Origin: Deltaproteobacteria bacterium
Lineage (GTDB): Bacteria; Myxococcota_A; UBA9160; UBA4427
Direction: 5' to 3'
NCBI GenBank assembly: GCA_029261835.1
Contig: JAJDAO010000047.1
Location: 1-64,000 of the forward strand
DNA length: 64,000 nt
Part shown: piece by piece, positions 50,723 through 60,003 of the stretch
Position numbering within the stretch: position 1 is the first letter of the stretch
Layout: the number at the start of each line of letters is the position of its first letter
Made by a program: the position numbers and the translations under genes
Notes under the pieces: generated by a model
What the model was told of the DNA's origin: nothing
Seen by the model: only the letters and a program-made list of their open reading frames with translations
Database searches by the model: none

Positions 50723-52015
50723 GTGAAGCTCACCGCGAAGGCCGTCGCCCCGCTTGTCCTCTTCGCCATCGCACTCGCGGCCACGGCCGCCATGATCTCG
50801 GCCCGCCCGGCCACCGAGTCGAAGCGGCCCGCCATCAATGCCCCGCTGGTTGAAGTCATGCTCGCCGCACCCGGCCCCGCCACCTTGCGGGTGCCCGCCC
50901 AGGGCACCGTGGAGCCGCGTACCGAGAGCGACCTCGTGACCGAGGTTTCGGGCCGAATCGTCTGGGTCTCGCCGGAGCTGGCCTCGGGCGGCTTCTTCGA
51001 CTCCGACGATCCACTGGTACGGATCGACCCGCGCGACTATGAGGTGGCGCTCGAGGGTGCCCAGGCAGCGCGGGCGCGCGCACGCAGCGATCTCGTGCAC
51101 GCCGCGGCGAGCCTGAAGCGCCAGCGCTCGATGCGAGAAACCGGCGCCTCCAGCCGAGCGCGGCTCGACGACGCCATACACAACCAGGCCAGTGCGGAAG
51201 CGGGACTGCGTGAAGCGCAGGTGGCGGTGCGGCGCGCCGAGCTCGACCTCGAGCGCAGCGAGATCCGCGCACCGTTCGCCGGCCGCGTGCGGCGCAAGCA
51301 CGTCGACGTTGGCCAATTCGTCGGACGCGGCGTGCCGGTGGCCCGCATCTATTCCGTGGACTACGCCGAGGTGATACTTCCCATCAGCGACGCGGACCTC
51401 GCCTATCTCGAGCTCCCTTCAGAAGATCATCGGGCCAATGAGCATCGCGGCGATCGAGCCGCGAGCATGGCCGGCCCGGCGGGAGAGGCTCGTAGCATCG
51501 AGTCCATTCCCGAGCTCGGCACCCGGCCCGGCCCCGAGGCGGTTCTTTCTGCCCGCTACGCCGGCCGAGAGCACACGTGGCACGGGTACGTGGTTCGCAC
51601 CGAGGGTGCGCTCGACGCGCGCACACGCATGCTCAACGTCGTCGTGCGCGTGGACGACCCCTATGCGCGCGAAGTGGAGTCTGGCCGCCCGCCGCTTCCG
51701 GTGGGTCTGTTCGTCGAGGCATCCATTGAGGGCCGCCAGCTTCAGAACGTCATCGAGCTTCCGCGCTCGGCCCTGCGCCGAGGCGAAGAGGTGCTGGTCG
51801 TCGACGACGACGACAGGCTGCACCGGCGCCGTGTGGAAGTATTGCGCTCCGAGCGAGACCGAAGTTGGATTCGCGCTGGCCTCCAGGCGGGCGAGCGGGT
51901 CGTAACCTCCCAGCTCGAGGTGGTGACCGAGGGCATGAAGGTTCGCACCGCCGAACCGGCAGCGGAAGGTGACGCCGTATCCACCTTCCAAGACTGGCGA
52001 GCGCACCCCTCATGA
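50723..52015 (+). CDS. RND efflux periplasmic membrane-fusion protein
   Basis: 430 residues from GTG 50723 (AGGA 8 bases upstream); the frame is open to GTG 50684. N-terminal anchor (APLVLFAIALAATAAMISARP). HlyD/AcrA layout: lipoyl half VPAQGTVEPRTESDLVTEVSGRIV, helical hairpin (about 120-190, DYEVALEGAQAARARARSDL), second lipoyl half RAPFAGRVRRKHVDVGQFVGRG, beta-barrel and membrane-proximal domain. A linker of about 30 residues rich in Ala/Gly/Glu follows DLAYLELPSEDHRAN, an odd insertion. It overlaps the RND gene by 4 bases. Confidence 0.93.
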   Translation: MKLTAKAVAPLVLFAIALAATAAMISARPATESKRPAINAPLVEVMLAAPGPATLRVPAQGTVEPRTESDLVTEVSGRIVWVSPELASGGFFDSDDPLVRIDPRDYEVALEGAQAARARARSDLVHAAASLKRQRSMRETGASSRARLDDAIHNQASAEAGLREAQVAVRRAELDLERSEIRAPFAGRVRRKHVDVGQFVGRGVPVARIYSVDYAEVILPISDADLAYLELPSEDHRANEHRGDRAASMAGPAGEARSIESIPELGTRPGPEAVLSARYAGREHTWHGYVVRTEGALDARTRMLNVVVRVDDPYAREVESGRPPLPVGLFVEASIEGRQLQNVIELPRSALRRGEEVLVVDDDDRLHRRRVEVLRSERDRSWIRAGLQAGERVVTSQLEVVTEGMKVRTAEPAAEGDAVSTFQDWRAHPS

Positions 52016-55000
52016 AGAGCGCCATCGCCTGGTTCGCCAGGAACCACGTCGCCGCCAATCTGCTGATGATCGTGATCATCGCGGCGGGCCTGCTGACTCT
52101 TCCCGGAATCACGCAGGAACTCATCCCGAGCATCGACCTCGACCTCGTGACGGTCAGCGTGGTCTACCCCGGCGCCTCGCCTCAGGAGGTGGAGGCCTCG
52201 ATCACCAACCGTATCGAGGAGGAGCTTCAGGGGCTGGCCGGCATCAAACGAATCCGCTCGACTTCCGGCGAGGCGGTGAGCTCCCTGACGATCGAGCTGC
52301 TGGCCGGTGAAGACGTGCGCCGCCGCCTCGACGACATCCGAGCTGCGGTCGACGGGATCGACACTTTTCCCGAAGACGCTGAAGAGCCCGTCGTCAAGCA
52401 GCTGGAGATCAGTCGTCAGGTGCTCAATGTGGCCGTCTCGGGCGACGCCGACGAGTGGACGCTCAAGCGACTCGGTCAGCAGGTGCGCGACGAGATCGTG
52501 GCGCTGCCCGGCGTAAGCGACGCAAAGCTCAGCCTGGCGCGCCCCTACGAAATCTCCATCGAGGTCTCCGAGGCGGCGCTTCGCCGTTTCGGCCTCAGCT
52601 TCGACGATGTCGTGCAGGCCGTGCGCAGCTCCTCTCTCGATCTTCCCGGGGGCTCGCTGAAGACGGACATGGGCGAGATCCTGCTGCGCGCCAAGGGGCA
52701 GGCCTACCGAGCGGCCGACTTCCAACGCATCGCGCTGGTCTCGCGCGAAGACGGCACGCGGCTCACGCTGGGCGATGTCGCCAGCGTGATCGACGGCTTC
52801 GAGGAGAGTGACGAACGTGCGACTTTCGATGCGAAGCCCACCGTCCTGGTACAGGTCTTTCGCGTCGGCGAACAACAGTCGCTCGCGGTATCGCGCAGCG
52901 TCCGCGGCTATATCGCAGAGGCGCAGATGCGCATGCCCGACGGCATCTCGCTCACCATCTGGAAGGACGACTCGACCGTGCTTCGAGGTCGGCTCGACAC
53001 CATGCTGCGAAACGCCCGAGGCGGCTTCATCCTGGTGGTGATCCTGCTGGCGCTCTTCCTGCGTCTGCGCCTGGCGCTCTGGGTAAGCCTTGGAATCCCG
53101 ATTTCGTTCCTCGGCGCGCTGGCTCTGATGCCAGCGTTGGACGTGTCGATCAATTTCGTCTCCCTGGTGGCCTTCATCGTGGTGCTCGGCATCGTGGTCG
53201 ATGATGCCATCGTCGTCGGAGAGAACACTCACACGCAGCAGATGCGAACAGGGGACAAATTGCGCGGCGCGATCCTCGGCGCCCAACAGATGGTGGTTCC
53301 GGTCACCTTCGGTGTGCTGACCACGGTCGCGGCCTTCGCCCCGATGGCGTTCCTGCCCGGCCCGATGGGCCGCATGTCGCGCGTCGTCCCGATCGTCGTC
53401 GTCTGCTGTCTGGCGTTCTCCGTCTTCGAAGCGATGTTCATCCTGCCCGCACACCTTGCCCACGGCCGTGCAGCCTTGGATGCCGATCCCAGCACCGCCA
53501 TTTCCCGCGGCTGGCGCCGCTTCCAGAATGCAATCGCCCGGGGACTCGCCCATCTGATCAACGACCTCTACCAGCCCGCCTTGCGCCGCGTCCTGGCGTG
53601 GCGCTATCTGGCCCTTTCGGTGGCGCTGTCCCTGTTCGTCGTCACGATCGGCCTGATGCTCGGTGGCTGGCTCAAGTTCGTCTTTCAGGAGGCGGTCGAA
53701 GCCGACTTCATCGTCGCCGACCTCACGATGGCCGAGGGCACACCCGCCCATGTCACCTCACGGGCCATCTATCACCTGGAGCAAGCGGCCGAACGGGTGC
53801 GTGCCGAGGTGGACGCAGCGAAGTCGCCCAACCGACCGAGCGTCTTCAGACACATGCTGTCTTCGGTTGGGGATCAGCCCCACCGCACGCGCCACGAACG
53901 TGGGCCGGTCGGATCCGGACGTAGAACGTCGGCGGCCAACCTCGGTGAGATCCAGGTCGAGGTCGTCAGCTTGGACGAGCGCGACGCCAACATCAGCGAA
54001 CTCACGCGGCGCTGGCGACAGGAGGCGGGCGATATCCCAGGCGCGGTCGAGCTGGCCTTCATATCGTCATTCGTCACCATCGGTGCCCCGATCGAGATCG
54101 AGCTCAGCGGTGGCGATCTGCGGCAGCTCAGCCAGGCCGCACGCTCGGTCAAGCGGAAGCTGGCCAGCTACCCGGGTGTCTTCGACATCGCGGACTCGTT
54201 CCGGCGTGGCAAGCCGGAGTTCGAGTACCAGATTCTGCCCTCAGCGGAGGCCCTCGGCCTCACGCTCTCCGATCTCGCGCGCCAGCTTCGGCAGGGCTTC
54301 TACGGCGATGAAGCTCAGAGCGTCCAACGAGGCCGTGACGAGGTCAAGGTCATGGTGCGCTACCCCGCTTCGCAACGACGCTCACTGGGAGACGTTGAGC
54401 GGATGCGCATCCGAACCCGTGATGGCAGCGAGGTGCCCTTCGCGAGCGTGGCACGCGCCCAGCTGGTCGACGGCTTCTCCTCGATTCGCCATGTCGACCG
54501 AAGCCGCGTGGTGACCGTCACGGCCGACGTCGACCAGGCGATGGCCAATTCCAATGAGATCGTGCGCGACCTCAGGCGGGGTGTGCTCGACGAGATTCTC
54601 GCCGGCTACCACGGCGTTCGGTTCTCCTTCGAAGGCGAACAGGCGGAGCAACGCGATTTTCTGCGCGCTCAGATCATCGGCCTGGGCGTCGCTCTCATGG
54701 TGATCTACACGTTGCTCGCGGTGCCGCTCGGCTCATATCGTCAGCCCCTGATCATCATGACCGCCATCCCGTTCGGCCTTGTGGGCGCCGCATGGGGCCA
54801 TCTGCTGCTCGGATACTCGCTCACCATGTACTCGGTGTTGGGGCTGGTGGCGCTTTCGGGCGTGGTGGTCAACGCCAGCCTGGTGCTGGTCGACTGTGTG
54901 AACAAGCTGATCGCTGAAGGCGCCAGCATGCTGGATGCCGTGCGCGAGGCCGCCTTGGCGCGTTTCCGGCCGATTCTCCTCACCTCGATCACCACCTTCG

Positions 55001-55242
55001 CGGGCCTGACCCCGATGATGCTCGAGACGAGCGCTCAGGCGCGCTTCATGATTCCGATGGCCATATCCATCGCCTTCGGTGTGGTTTTCGCGAGCTTCAT
55101 CACCCTATTCTTGGTTCCCGCCACCTACCTGATGCTCGACGACGCGACGCGTCTCGCGCGACGACTCGCCGGACGCCCGTCGGACACCAATTCGGCCGAC
55201 GACCCGACCCCCCAGTCGGTGCAGTCTCCGCTGGCTACCTGA
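52012..55242 (+). CDS. RND-family efflux transporter
   Basis: 1076 residues, full length for an AcrB-type (HAE1) pump. Twelve helices in two repeats; the conserved charged residues in TM4 fall in VAFIVVLGIVVDDAIVVGENTH. FQEAVEADFIVADLTMAEGT and GVVVNASLVLVDCVNKL in the second half mark the repeat. The periplasmic porter domains carry YPGASPQEVEASITNRIEEEL. It exports lipophilic or toxic compounds using the proton gradient with the upstream fusion protein; no outer-membrane TolC gene is adjacent. Its 3' end overlaps the opposing flavoprotein gene by 8 bp. Confidence 0.95.
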   Translation: MKSAIAWFARNHVAANLLMIVIIAAGLLTLPGITQELIPSIDLDLVTVSVVYPGASPQEVEASITNRIEEELQGLAGIKRIRSTSGEAVSSLTIELLAGEDVRRRLDDIRAAVDGIDTFPEDAEEPVVKQLEISRQVLNVAVSGDADEWTLKRLGQQVRDEIVALPGVSDAKLSLARPYEISIEVSEAALRRFGLSFDDVVQAVRSSSLDLPGGSLKTDMGEILLRAKGQAYRAADFQRIALVSREDGTRLTLGDVASVIDGFEESDERATFDAKPTVLVQVFRVGEQQSLAVSRSVRGYIAEAQMRMPDGISLTIWKDDSTVLRGRLDTMLRNARGGFILVVILLALFLRLRLALWVSLGIPISFLGALALMPALDVSINFVSLVAFIVVLGIVVDDAIVVGENTHTQQMRTGDKLRGAILGAQQMVVPVTFGVLTTVAAFAPMAFLPGPMGRMSRVVPIVVVCCLAFSVFEAMFILPAHLAHGRAALDADPSTAISRGWRRFQNAIARGLAHLINDLYQPALRRVLAWRYLALSVALSLFVVTIGLMLGGWLKFVFQEAVEADFIVADLTMAEGTPAHVTSRAIYHLEQAAERVRAEVDAAKSPNRPSVFRHMLSSVGDQPHRTRHERGPVGSGRRTSAANLGEIQVEVVSLDERDANISELTRRWRQEAGDIPGAVELAFISSFVTIGAPIEIELSGGDLRQLSQAARSVKRKLASYPGVFDIADSFRRGKPEFEYQILPSAEALGLTLSDLARQLRQGFYGDEAQSVQRGRDEVKVMVRYPASQRRSLGDVERMRIRTRDGSEVPFASVARAQLVDGFSSIRHVDRSRVVTVTADVDQAMANSNEIVRDLRRGVLDEILAGYHGVRFSFEGEQAEQRDFLRAQIIGLGVALMVIYTLLAVPLGSYRQPLIIMTAIPFGLVGAAWGHLLLGYSLTMYSVLGLVALSGVVVNASLVLVDCVNKLIAEGASMLDAVREAALARFRPILLTSITTFAGLTPMMLETSAQARFMIPMAISIAFGVVFASFITLFLVPATYLMLDDATRLARRLAGRPSDTNSADDPTPQSVQSPLAT

Positions 55243-56362
55243 GCGCGGCAACCGCATCGCGCGCCACGCGTGCGAACAGCCCGGTGTAGGGTTGCTTGAC
55301 CATCAACAGGTCGGCGACGATGCGCTGCGTGTGACCGCTCCAGTGGGCGACGCCAAGCAGACGATCTACTGCCCAGGGGCGGTAGTAGTGGGCGGCCCAG
55401 TGCGCGGCCCGCGCGATCTCGCGACCCGGACCGGCCCGCCAGCGCGCGCCGTAGATACGATGGGCCTGCAGCGGGCCCGCTTCGTGCAGCGCCGTAGCCA
55501 GCACGGCGGCCGAATCGATGGCGTAGTGGATCCCCTCACCCGTAATGCCATCCACCAGATTGCCCGCGTCTCCCACGAGCGCGAAGCGCGGGCCGCCGAG
55601 CCGCGGCCACTTGCCCTGCCACGGCGTCGGAGAGGGAATGCTCATGCCGAAGCGCTCGCGGCGCAGCGACTCGTTGCCGGGATAGCGCTGCTCGAGCATA
55701 TCCAGCACGCGCCGCCGCAACGCGGAGCCACTCTCCCGTCCGATCGGCACGATCACCCCGACCGAGCTGTGGTCGGGCCGCGGAAAGGCCCAGATATATC
55801 CCTTCACATCGCGCAGGAATTCGATGTAGATCTCCCGCTCGGGCAGGCCCTCCACGTAGTAGCCAGCAGCGGCCCAGCCCCCGCGTCCGCCGGGCTTCTC
55901 TCCGAGCAGACAGCGCCGCACCACGCTGGAGGCCCCGTCTGCGCCGACGACGAAGTCGAAGCAGCGAGCAGCCGAGGCGGTGGTCTCCACCTGTACACCG
56001 TCGCCCTCGACGGCCACGCGGCGTACGCGCTCGACCACGTGCTCGACCCCCACGGCCTTGGCCCGCTCGAGCAGAAGAGCATCCAGCACGCGGCGCGAGA
56101 AGATATCGATGGGCTGCGGTATCTCGAGCCGCAACACGCGGCCGTCCGGCGTGCGAAGCCGTGCACCGCGCGCCGGGCGTCCAGCGTCGCGGATCTCACG
56201 AAGCTCCGGGTGACGCTCGAAGACGATCGGTGTAACGCCGCCGCCACAGGCCTTCTCTCGCGGGTGCGAGGCGTCGAATAGCGCCACGCTGTGGCCGCTG
56301 CGGCCCAGCCGCTCGGCACAGTAGGCACCGGCGGGACCCCCTCCGACGACCGCGACCTCCAT
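55235..56362 (-). CDS. FAD-dependent oxidoreductase, geranylgeranyl-reductase-like
   Basis: 375 residues. FAD motif VAVVGGGPAGAYCAERLGRSG at the N-terminus, KACGGGVTP (the geranylgeranyl reductase/ChlP-type signature), VVGADGASSVVRR and FALVGDAGNLVDGITGEGIHYAIDSA (second FAD site). The family reduces isoprenoid chains or hydroxylates ring compounds. Which one applies here is not visible. It converges with the RND gene and lies downstream of the TorD-like gene, separated by 160 bp with a tandem repeat. Confidence 0.88.
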   Translation of the reverse strand: MEVAVVGGGPAGAYCAERLGRSGHSVALFDASHPREKACGGGVTPIVFERHPELREIRDAGRPARGARLRTPDGRVLRLEIPQPIDIFSRRVLDALLLERAKAVGVEHVVERVRRVAVEGDGVQVETTASAARCFDFVVGADGASSVVRRCLLGEKPGGRGGWAAAGYYVEGLPEREIYIEFLRDVKGYIWAFPRPDHSSVGVIVPIGRESGSALRRRVLDMLEQRYPGNESLRRERFGMSIPSPTPWQGKWPRLGGPRFALVGDAGNLVDGITGEGIHYAIDSAAVLATALHEAGPLQAHRIYGARWRAGPGREIARAAHWAAHYYRPWAVDRLLGVAHWSGHTQRIVADLLMVKQPYTGLFARVARDAVAALR

Positions 56363-56471
56363 CTGCCGACCCTAGCCCGCATTCCTCACCGGGTCGCCAC
56401 CGCGACGGCTCATCGCCGCACTCTCGCAATAGAAACCGCCGCTCCGCTCTGCGTGCTGCTTCTCGAGTGCG

Positions 56472-56548
56472 GGTGTGGAGCCGTCAGCTAGGTATGGAGC
56501 CGTCAAGCTGGGTGTGGAGCCGTCAGCCGGGTGTCGAGCCGTCCGCTG
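56472..56548. repeat. Four 19-20 bp tandem repeats
   Basis: Copies start at 56472, 56491, 56511 and 56530, consensus GGTGTGGAGCCGTCAGCTG, each differing at one to three positions. The last two copies lie in the 3' end of the TorD-like gene and encode its final residues. A slippage-prone minisatellite, not a CRISPR. Confidence 0.85.
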
Positions 56549-57038
56549 GGCACAGCCCGCGCACGTCCGCCTCGAATCGCTCCGGCAGCCATGCCATTGC
56601 GCTCTGCGCAGCGGCCAGGCGTTCGCGCCCCACCCGGCACCAGGCCAGGAAGTAACGCTCGCAGAGCTCGTCGATCAGCACGCTGTCCTCGGCCTCGATC
56701 GCACACGCGAGGATCTCGCAAGCGGGTCCCAGATGATCGGGTGGCAAGCGTTGGCTCTCCCACGTCAGCCCGAGGTGAGTCATCACGCGCAGCCACTCCT
56801 CGCGCGCCACGTCACCCGGCACACCGAGCACCGCGTGAAATAGCAGCGGCAGCGGCGGGGCTGGCACACCGACGTGGAACGTCTGCCAGAATTCTGGCTC
56901 GTGCTGCGACCAGCAATCCGGCAGCTCGAGGACCTGCCAGGCGTCATCGCGCAGCGTCTCGGGCACGAGCGGGCTCCAGATACGCGACCACGCGATAAAG
57001 CGAAGCCCCAACCGCCGCGCTTCTTCTGCCGCCACCAT
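56523..57038 (-). CDS. TorD/DmsD-like chaperone for the molybdenum enzyme
   Basis: 171 residues, all helical, no signal peptide. PEFWQTFHVGVPAPPLPLLFHAVLG in the middle and EILACAIEAEDSVLIDELCERYFLAWC in the C-terminal part fit the TorD/NarJ/DmsD family. Such proteins bind the Tat signal and guide cofactor insertion. Its ATG lies 3 bp after the stop of the adjacent molybdenum enzyme. The last residues come from the tandem repeat. The assignment rests on context and motif resemblance. Confidence 0.75.
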   Translation of the reverse strand: MVAAEEARRLGLRFIAWSRIWSPLVPETLRDDAWQVLELPDCWSQHEPEFWQTFHVGVPAPPLPLLFHAVLGVPGDVAREEWLRVMTHLGLTWESQRLPPDHLGPACEILACAIEAEDSVLIDELCERYFLAWCRVGRERLAAAQSAMAWLPERFEADVRGLCPADGSTPG

Positions 57039-57041
57039 CGC

Positions 57042-59975
57042 TCAGGCCCGACTCGCGGCAGCCGTGGAGCGCACACGCACCCGGGTATCCTGAACGTGCG
57101 TACCCGGCTCGAAGTGTCCGAAGAACCAGCCGAGATGCCCCTCCCCTCCGGCGAAGTGAAGGGGTTTGATGGGGCCCGGGATCAGGAACTTGTAGCTCTT
57201 GTGATCCGGAAACTGATGCGGCTCCCAGGCGTGGAAGTAGTAGGCGACTCGGGGCCGGACCAGCGCGGAGTACTTGGTCCGCATCCGCATCTCGCCGTAG
57301 TCGTTGCCGAGCAGCGCGAAATCGCCGTCGGCAATCTCCAGCCTCTCGGCGTCGGCGGGATTCAGGTAGACCACGGGCTCACCGCGCTGCAGCCTCAGTA
57401 GCTCTGGCGTATCGCGCCAGACGCTGTGGATGCTCCAACGCGAGTGGCACGAGATCAGCCGGAAGGGGTAGTCCCCGCCCGCCTTCGGGCTCTCGCCGTA
57501 GCCCGCCAACGCCTCGCCCGCCTCGATGAACCAGGGGTGGTCGATGTAGAACTGCTGGCGACCGGTCAACGTCGGCCAAGACCACTTGTCGTCCACCATG
57601 TCGGTCAGCGCGCGCATCAATCCCTCACCCTGCCAGCGGGAGTTGAAGAGATTCTCCTGTATCCCCATCGCCCCGACGCTGGCGTACTTGGCGATGCCGG
57701 ATTGCTTCAGTCCCTGCAACGTCATGCCCTGCGCCGAGGGGCTGTTTTCGAGTACGAACTCGTTCACCTTCTCGGCGTCTGCGGGACCGTACTCGCCCGA
57801 GAAGGAGTAGTGACGGACGAGACTCTGCATCTCGACTGTCTTGCTGCCCCCGCAGCTCGCAAGCGGAGGTACGTCCCTCTCCTTGGCCACGCGCTCTACC
57901 TCTTGAGCCAGCAGCCAGTAGAGCGCCCATTCGTCCTTGGCTTCCCCCACAGGCTCGACGGCTGAATCGCAGTAGTGCAGGTAGGGAACGTAGGCGACGG
58001 AGTACTTGATACCGGGCTTCTCGTAGTAGCCGGCAGCCGGCAGCAGATAGTCGGCGTGCATCCCGGTAAACGTGTGCTTCTGGTTGACGTCCACCACCAG
58101 CTCGAGTTGGGGCCACATGTGCTCGAGCATGCGCTGCGGCAGATTGGAGCGACGCAGCACATTGCTGCCGCCCGTGATCCAGGCGCGCGGCTGCGTCTTG
58201 TCCGGGCTCACGGGCATCCAGCCCTTCTCCCTGGCCTCCCGCACGTACTGCTCGATGGGCCTCGGATAGTGGGGATCGACCTCGCGCGCCATGTCCTGTT
58301 TGATGCCCTGATACTCGTAGTTCTGGCTGGCGGAGTTGGTCCAGCAGCTCTCCTGTCCTACGAGGTGGCGGGCGAGCTGATGCTCGAACTGTGCGTTCGA
58401 CTTCTTGCCCGCGAGCCGGTCGACCAGCATGCCGAAAGTTCGCCGCTGGGCGAAGATCTCGGCGCCGAGCTTCACGCGCCCCAGCGCGCCCTCACCGGGG
58501 TCGTTCATCGCCAGCGCCATCCCGTCGATTCCCACCCAGCCCGTCGAGTGATAGCCGGCGCCGAGCTTGCCCACCGCGCCCTTCAGCGCCAGGCAAAGGA
58601 TCTTCGTGCGGTTGATCTGGTCGGATTGGAAGTAGCGGTTGGAACCCCAGCTCGAGAGCACCATCGGCCGCTCGGCCGCCGCAAAGCCCTCGGCGAAACG
58701 CCGCACCAGCGAAACCGAGAGTCCGGTCTTCTGCGCCGCCGCCTCGATGGTCCACGGCTCGAGCTGCTCTCTCAGGAGCGCCCCCACCGGCGCCACCCAG
58801 GTCCTGCCGCCGTCGGCCAGCGTCACGCTGAAGCGACCCTCGATCGGCGGCTCCAGCCCCTCGAGCGACAACTTCGCGCGATCGTCATCGCCTTCGCAGC
58901 CCGGCGCGGCGACCGGAGCACCGCGCTTCGCGTCCCACATGTAGAGCATGTTGTCGCGCCCACCGCGCTGCAGGTCGGCCTCGCGCAGGAAACGCCCGGT
59001 ATCGAGGCGAACCAGTATCGGGAGATCGGTCTGCTCGCGCACCGAGTCCAGGTCGATGCGGCCGCTTTCCCAGATGTGTCGCGCGGTGGCGAGCCCGAGA
59101 GCGGCGTCACTGCCCGGCGCGATCGGCAGCCAGCAGTCGGCGTGCATAGCCGTGGCACTCTGCACTGGATCGATCACCGCCAGCTCGGCGCCCCGATACC
59201 TTGCCTCGAAGAGAAAGTGGGCGTCGGGAATCTGGGTGACTGCGGGGTTCATCATCCACACCACGATGTAGTCGGACAGAAACCACTCATCGCTCGACCC
59301 CCCGACGTGGGGAAAGCCGAAGGTGAGGGTCGCTCCGATGTTGAGATCGCCGATCTCCGCCCAGTCGTCCGGCAGCGATGCGCCCATCAGGCTCCAGAAG
59401 CGGTTGCGCGCCACGGTGGTGGCCCCCATGTCGAAGTGGGGTCCCAGATCCTGGACGATCGCATCCGGCCCGTGCCGCTGGGCGATCTCGACCACTTTCT
59501 CGGCGATCTCACGCAGGGCCCGATCCCAGCCGATGCGCCGCCACTTCCCCGAACCGCGCTCGCCCACGCGCTTGAGCGGCACCGTGAGCCGGCTGGGGCC
59601 GTACATGACCCGCGTGTAGCACCCGCCCTTCTGGCAGCCGCGTGGATTGAAATCGGGCAGCCCGGGCTCGGAGGCCTCATAGTTGCCCGTCTGCTCCTCG
59701 CGCACCACGATCCCGTCCTTGACGTAGAGGTCCCAGTTGCATGCGCTGCGGCAGTTCACCCAGCCGTGCGATCCACGCGCGACCCGATCCCATGTCCAGC
59801 GCTGCCGGTGCAGGTCTTGCCAACTCGAGAGCTTGGAGCGAGCCAGCGGAACACCCGTCGCAGCGTCGGCCACGCGGCTGAAATGGAAGAGCGGCAGCGC
59901 CGCCAACGCCGTGCCGCTCAGCTTCAGGAAGGACCGCCGACTGACGGTGGGCGCGCAGCTCTCATCGTGGTTCAT
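57042..59975 (-). CDS. Tat-exported DMSO-reductase-family catalytic subunit, ethylbenzene/steroid C25 dehydrogenase type
   Basis: 977 residues, ATG 59975 with a GAGGAG site. Tat motif SRRSFLK (12-18) with a hydrophobic stretch after it. FS0-type cluster ligands His70, Cys75, Cys79 and Cys114 (SHGWVNCRSACN, RGCQKGGC). The candidate Mo/W ligand is Asp210 in EIGDLNIGATLTFG, then NPAVTQIPDAHFLFEARY, and the C-terminal YYFHAWEPHQFPDH and PGPIKPLHFAGGEGHL blocks, which resemble EbdA and steroid-C25-dehydrogenase alpha subunits. These hydroxylate hydrocarbon carbon atoms with water, anaerobically, in the periplasm. No beta (FeS) or gamma (haem) gene is adjacent; a TorD-like chaperone follows. Confidence 0.9.
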   Translation of the reverse strand: MNHDESCAPTVSRRSFLKLSGTALAALPLFHFSRVADAATGVPLARSKLSSWQDLHRQRWTWDRVARGSHGWVNCRSACNWDLYVKDGIVVREEQTGNYEASEPGLPDFNPRGCQKGGCYTRVMYGPSRLTVPLKRVGERGSGKWRRIGWDRALREIAEKVVEIAQRHGPDAIVQDLGPHFDMGATTVARNRFWSLMGASLPDDWAEIGDLNIGATLTFGFPHVGGSSDEWFLSDYIVVWMMNPAVTQIPDAHFLFEARYRGAELAVIDPVQSATAMHADCWLPIAPGSDAALGLATARHIWESGRIDLDSVREQTDLPILVRLDTGRFLREADLQRGGRDNMLYMWDAKRGAPVAAPGCEGDDDRAKLSLEGLEPPIEGRFSVTLADGGRTWVAPVGALLREQLEPWTIEAAAQKTGLSVSLVRRFAEGFAAAERPMVLSSWGSNRYFQSDQINRTKILCLALKGAVGKLGAGYHSTGWVGIDGMALAMNDPGEGALGRVKLGAEIFAQRRTFGMLVDRLAGKKSNAQFEHQLARHLVGQESCWTNSASQNYEYQGIKQDMAREVDPHYPRPIEQYVREAREKGWMPVSPDKTQPRAWITGGSNVLRRSNLPQRMLEHMWPQLELVVDVNQKHTFTGMHADYLLPAAGYYEKPGIKYSVAYVPYLHYCDSAVEPVGEAKDEWALYWLLAQEVERVAKERDVPPLASCGGSKTVEMQSLVRHYSFSGEYGPADAEKVNEFVLENSPSAQGMTLQGLKQSGIAKYASVGAMGIQENLFNSRWQGEGLMRALTDMVDDKWSWPTLTGRQQFYIDHPWFIEAGEALAGYGESPKAGGDYPFRLISCHSRWSIHSVWRDTPELLRLQRGEPVVYLNPADAERLEIADGDFALLGNDYGEMRMRTKYSALVRPRVAYYFHAWEPHQFPDHKSYKFLIPGPIKPLHFAGGEGHLGWFFGHFEPGTHVQDTRVRVRSTAAASRA

Positions 59976-60003
59976 GATCCGACTCCTCTTCGCGAGCGCC
60001 GCC

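Noticed and set aside
51742..53751. 669-codon minus-strand open frame
   Set aside because: Antisense to the RND pump and fusion protein; composition mirrors the coding strand.
56472..56548. Possible CRISPR array
   Set aside because: Repeats are directly adjacent with no spacers; it is a minisatellite.
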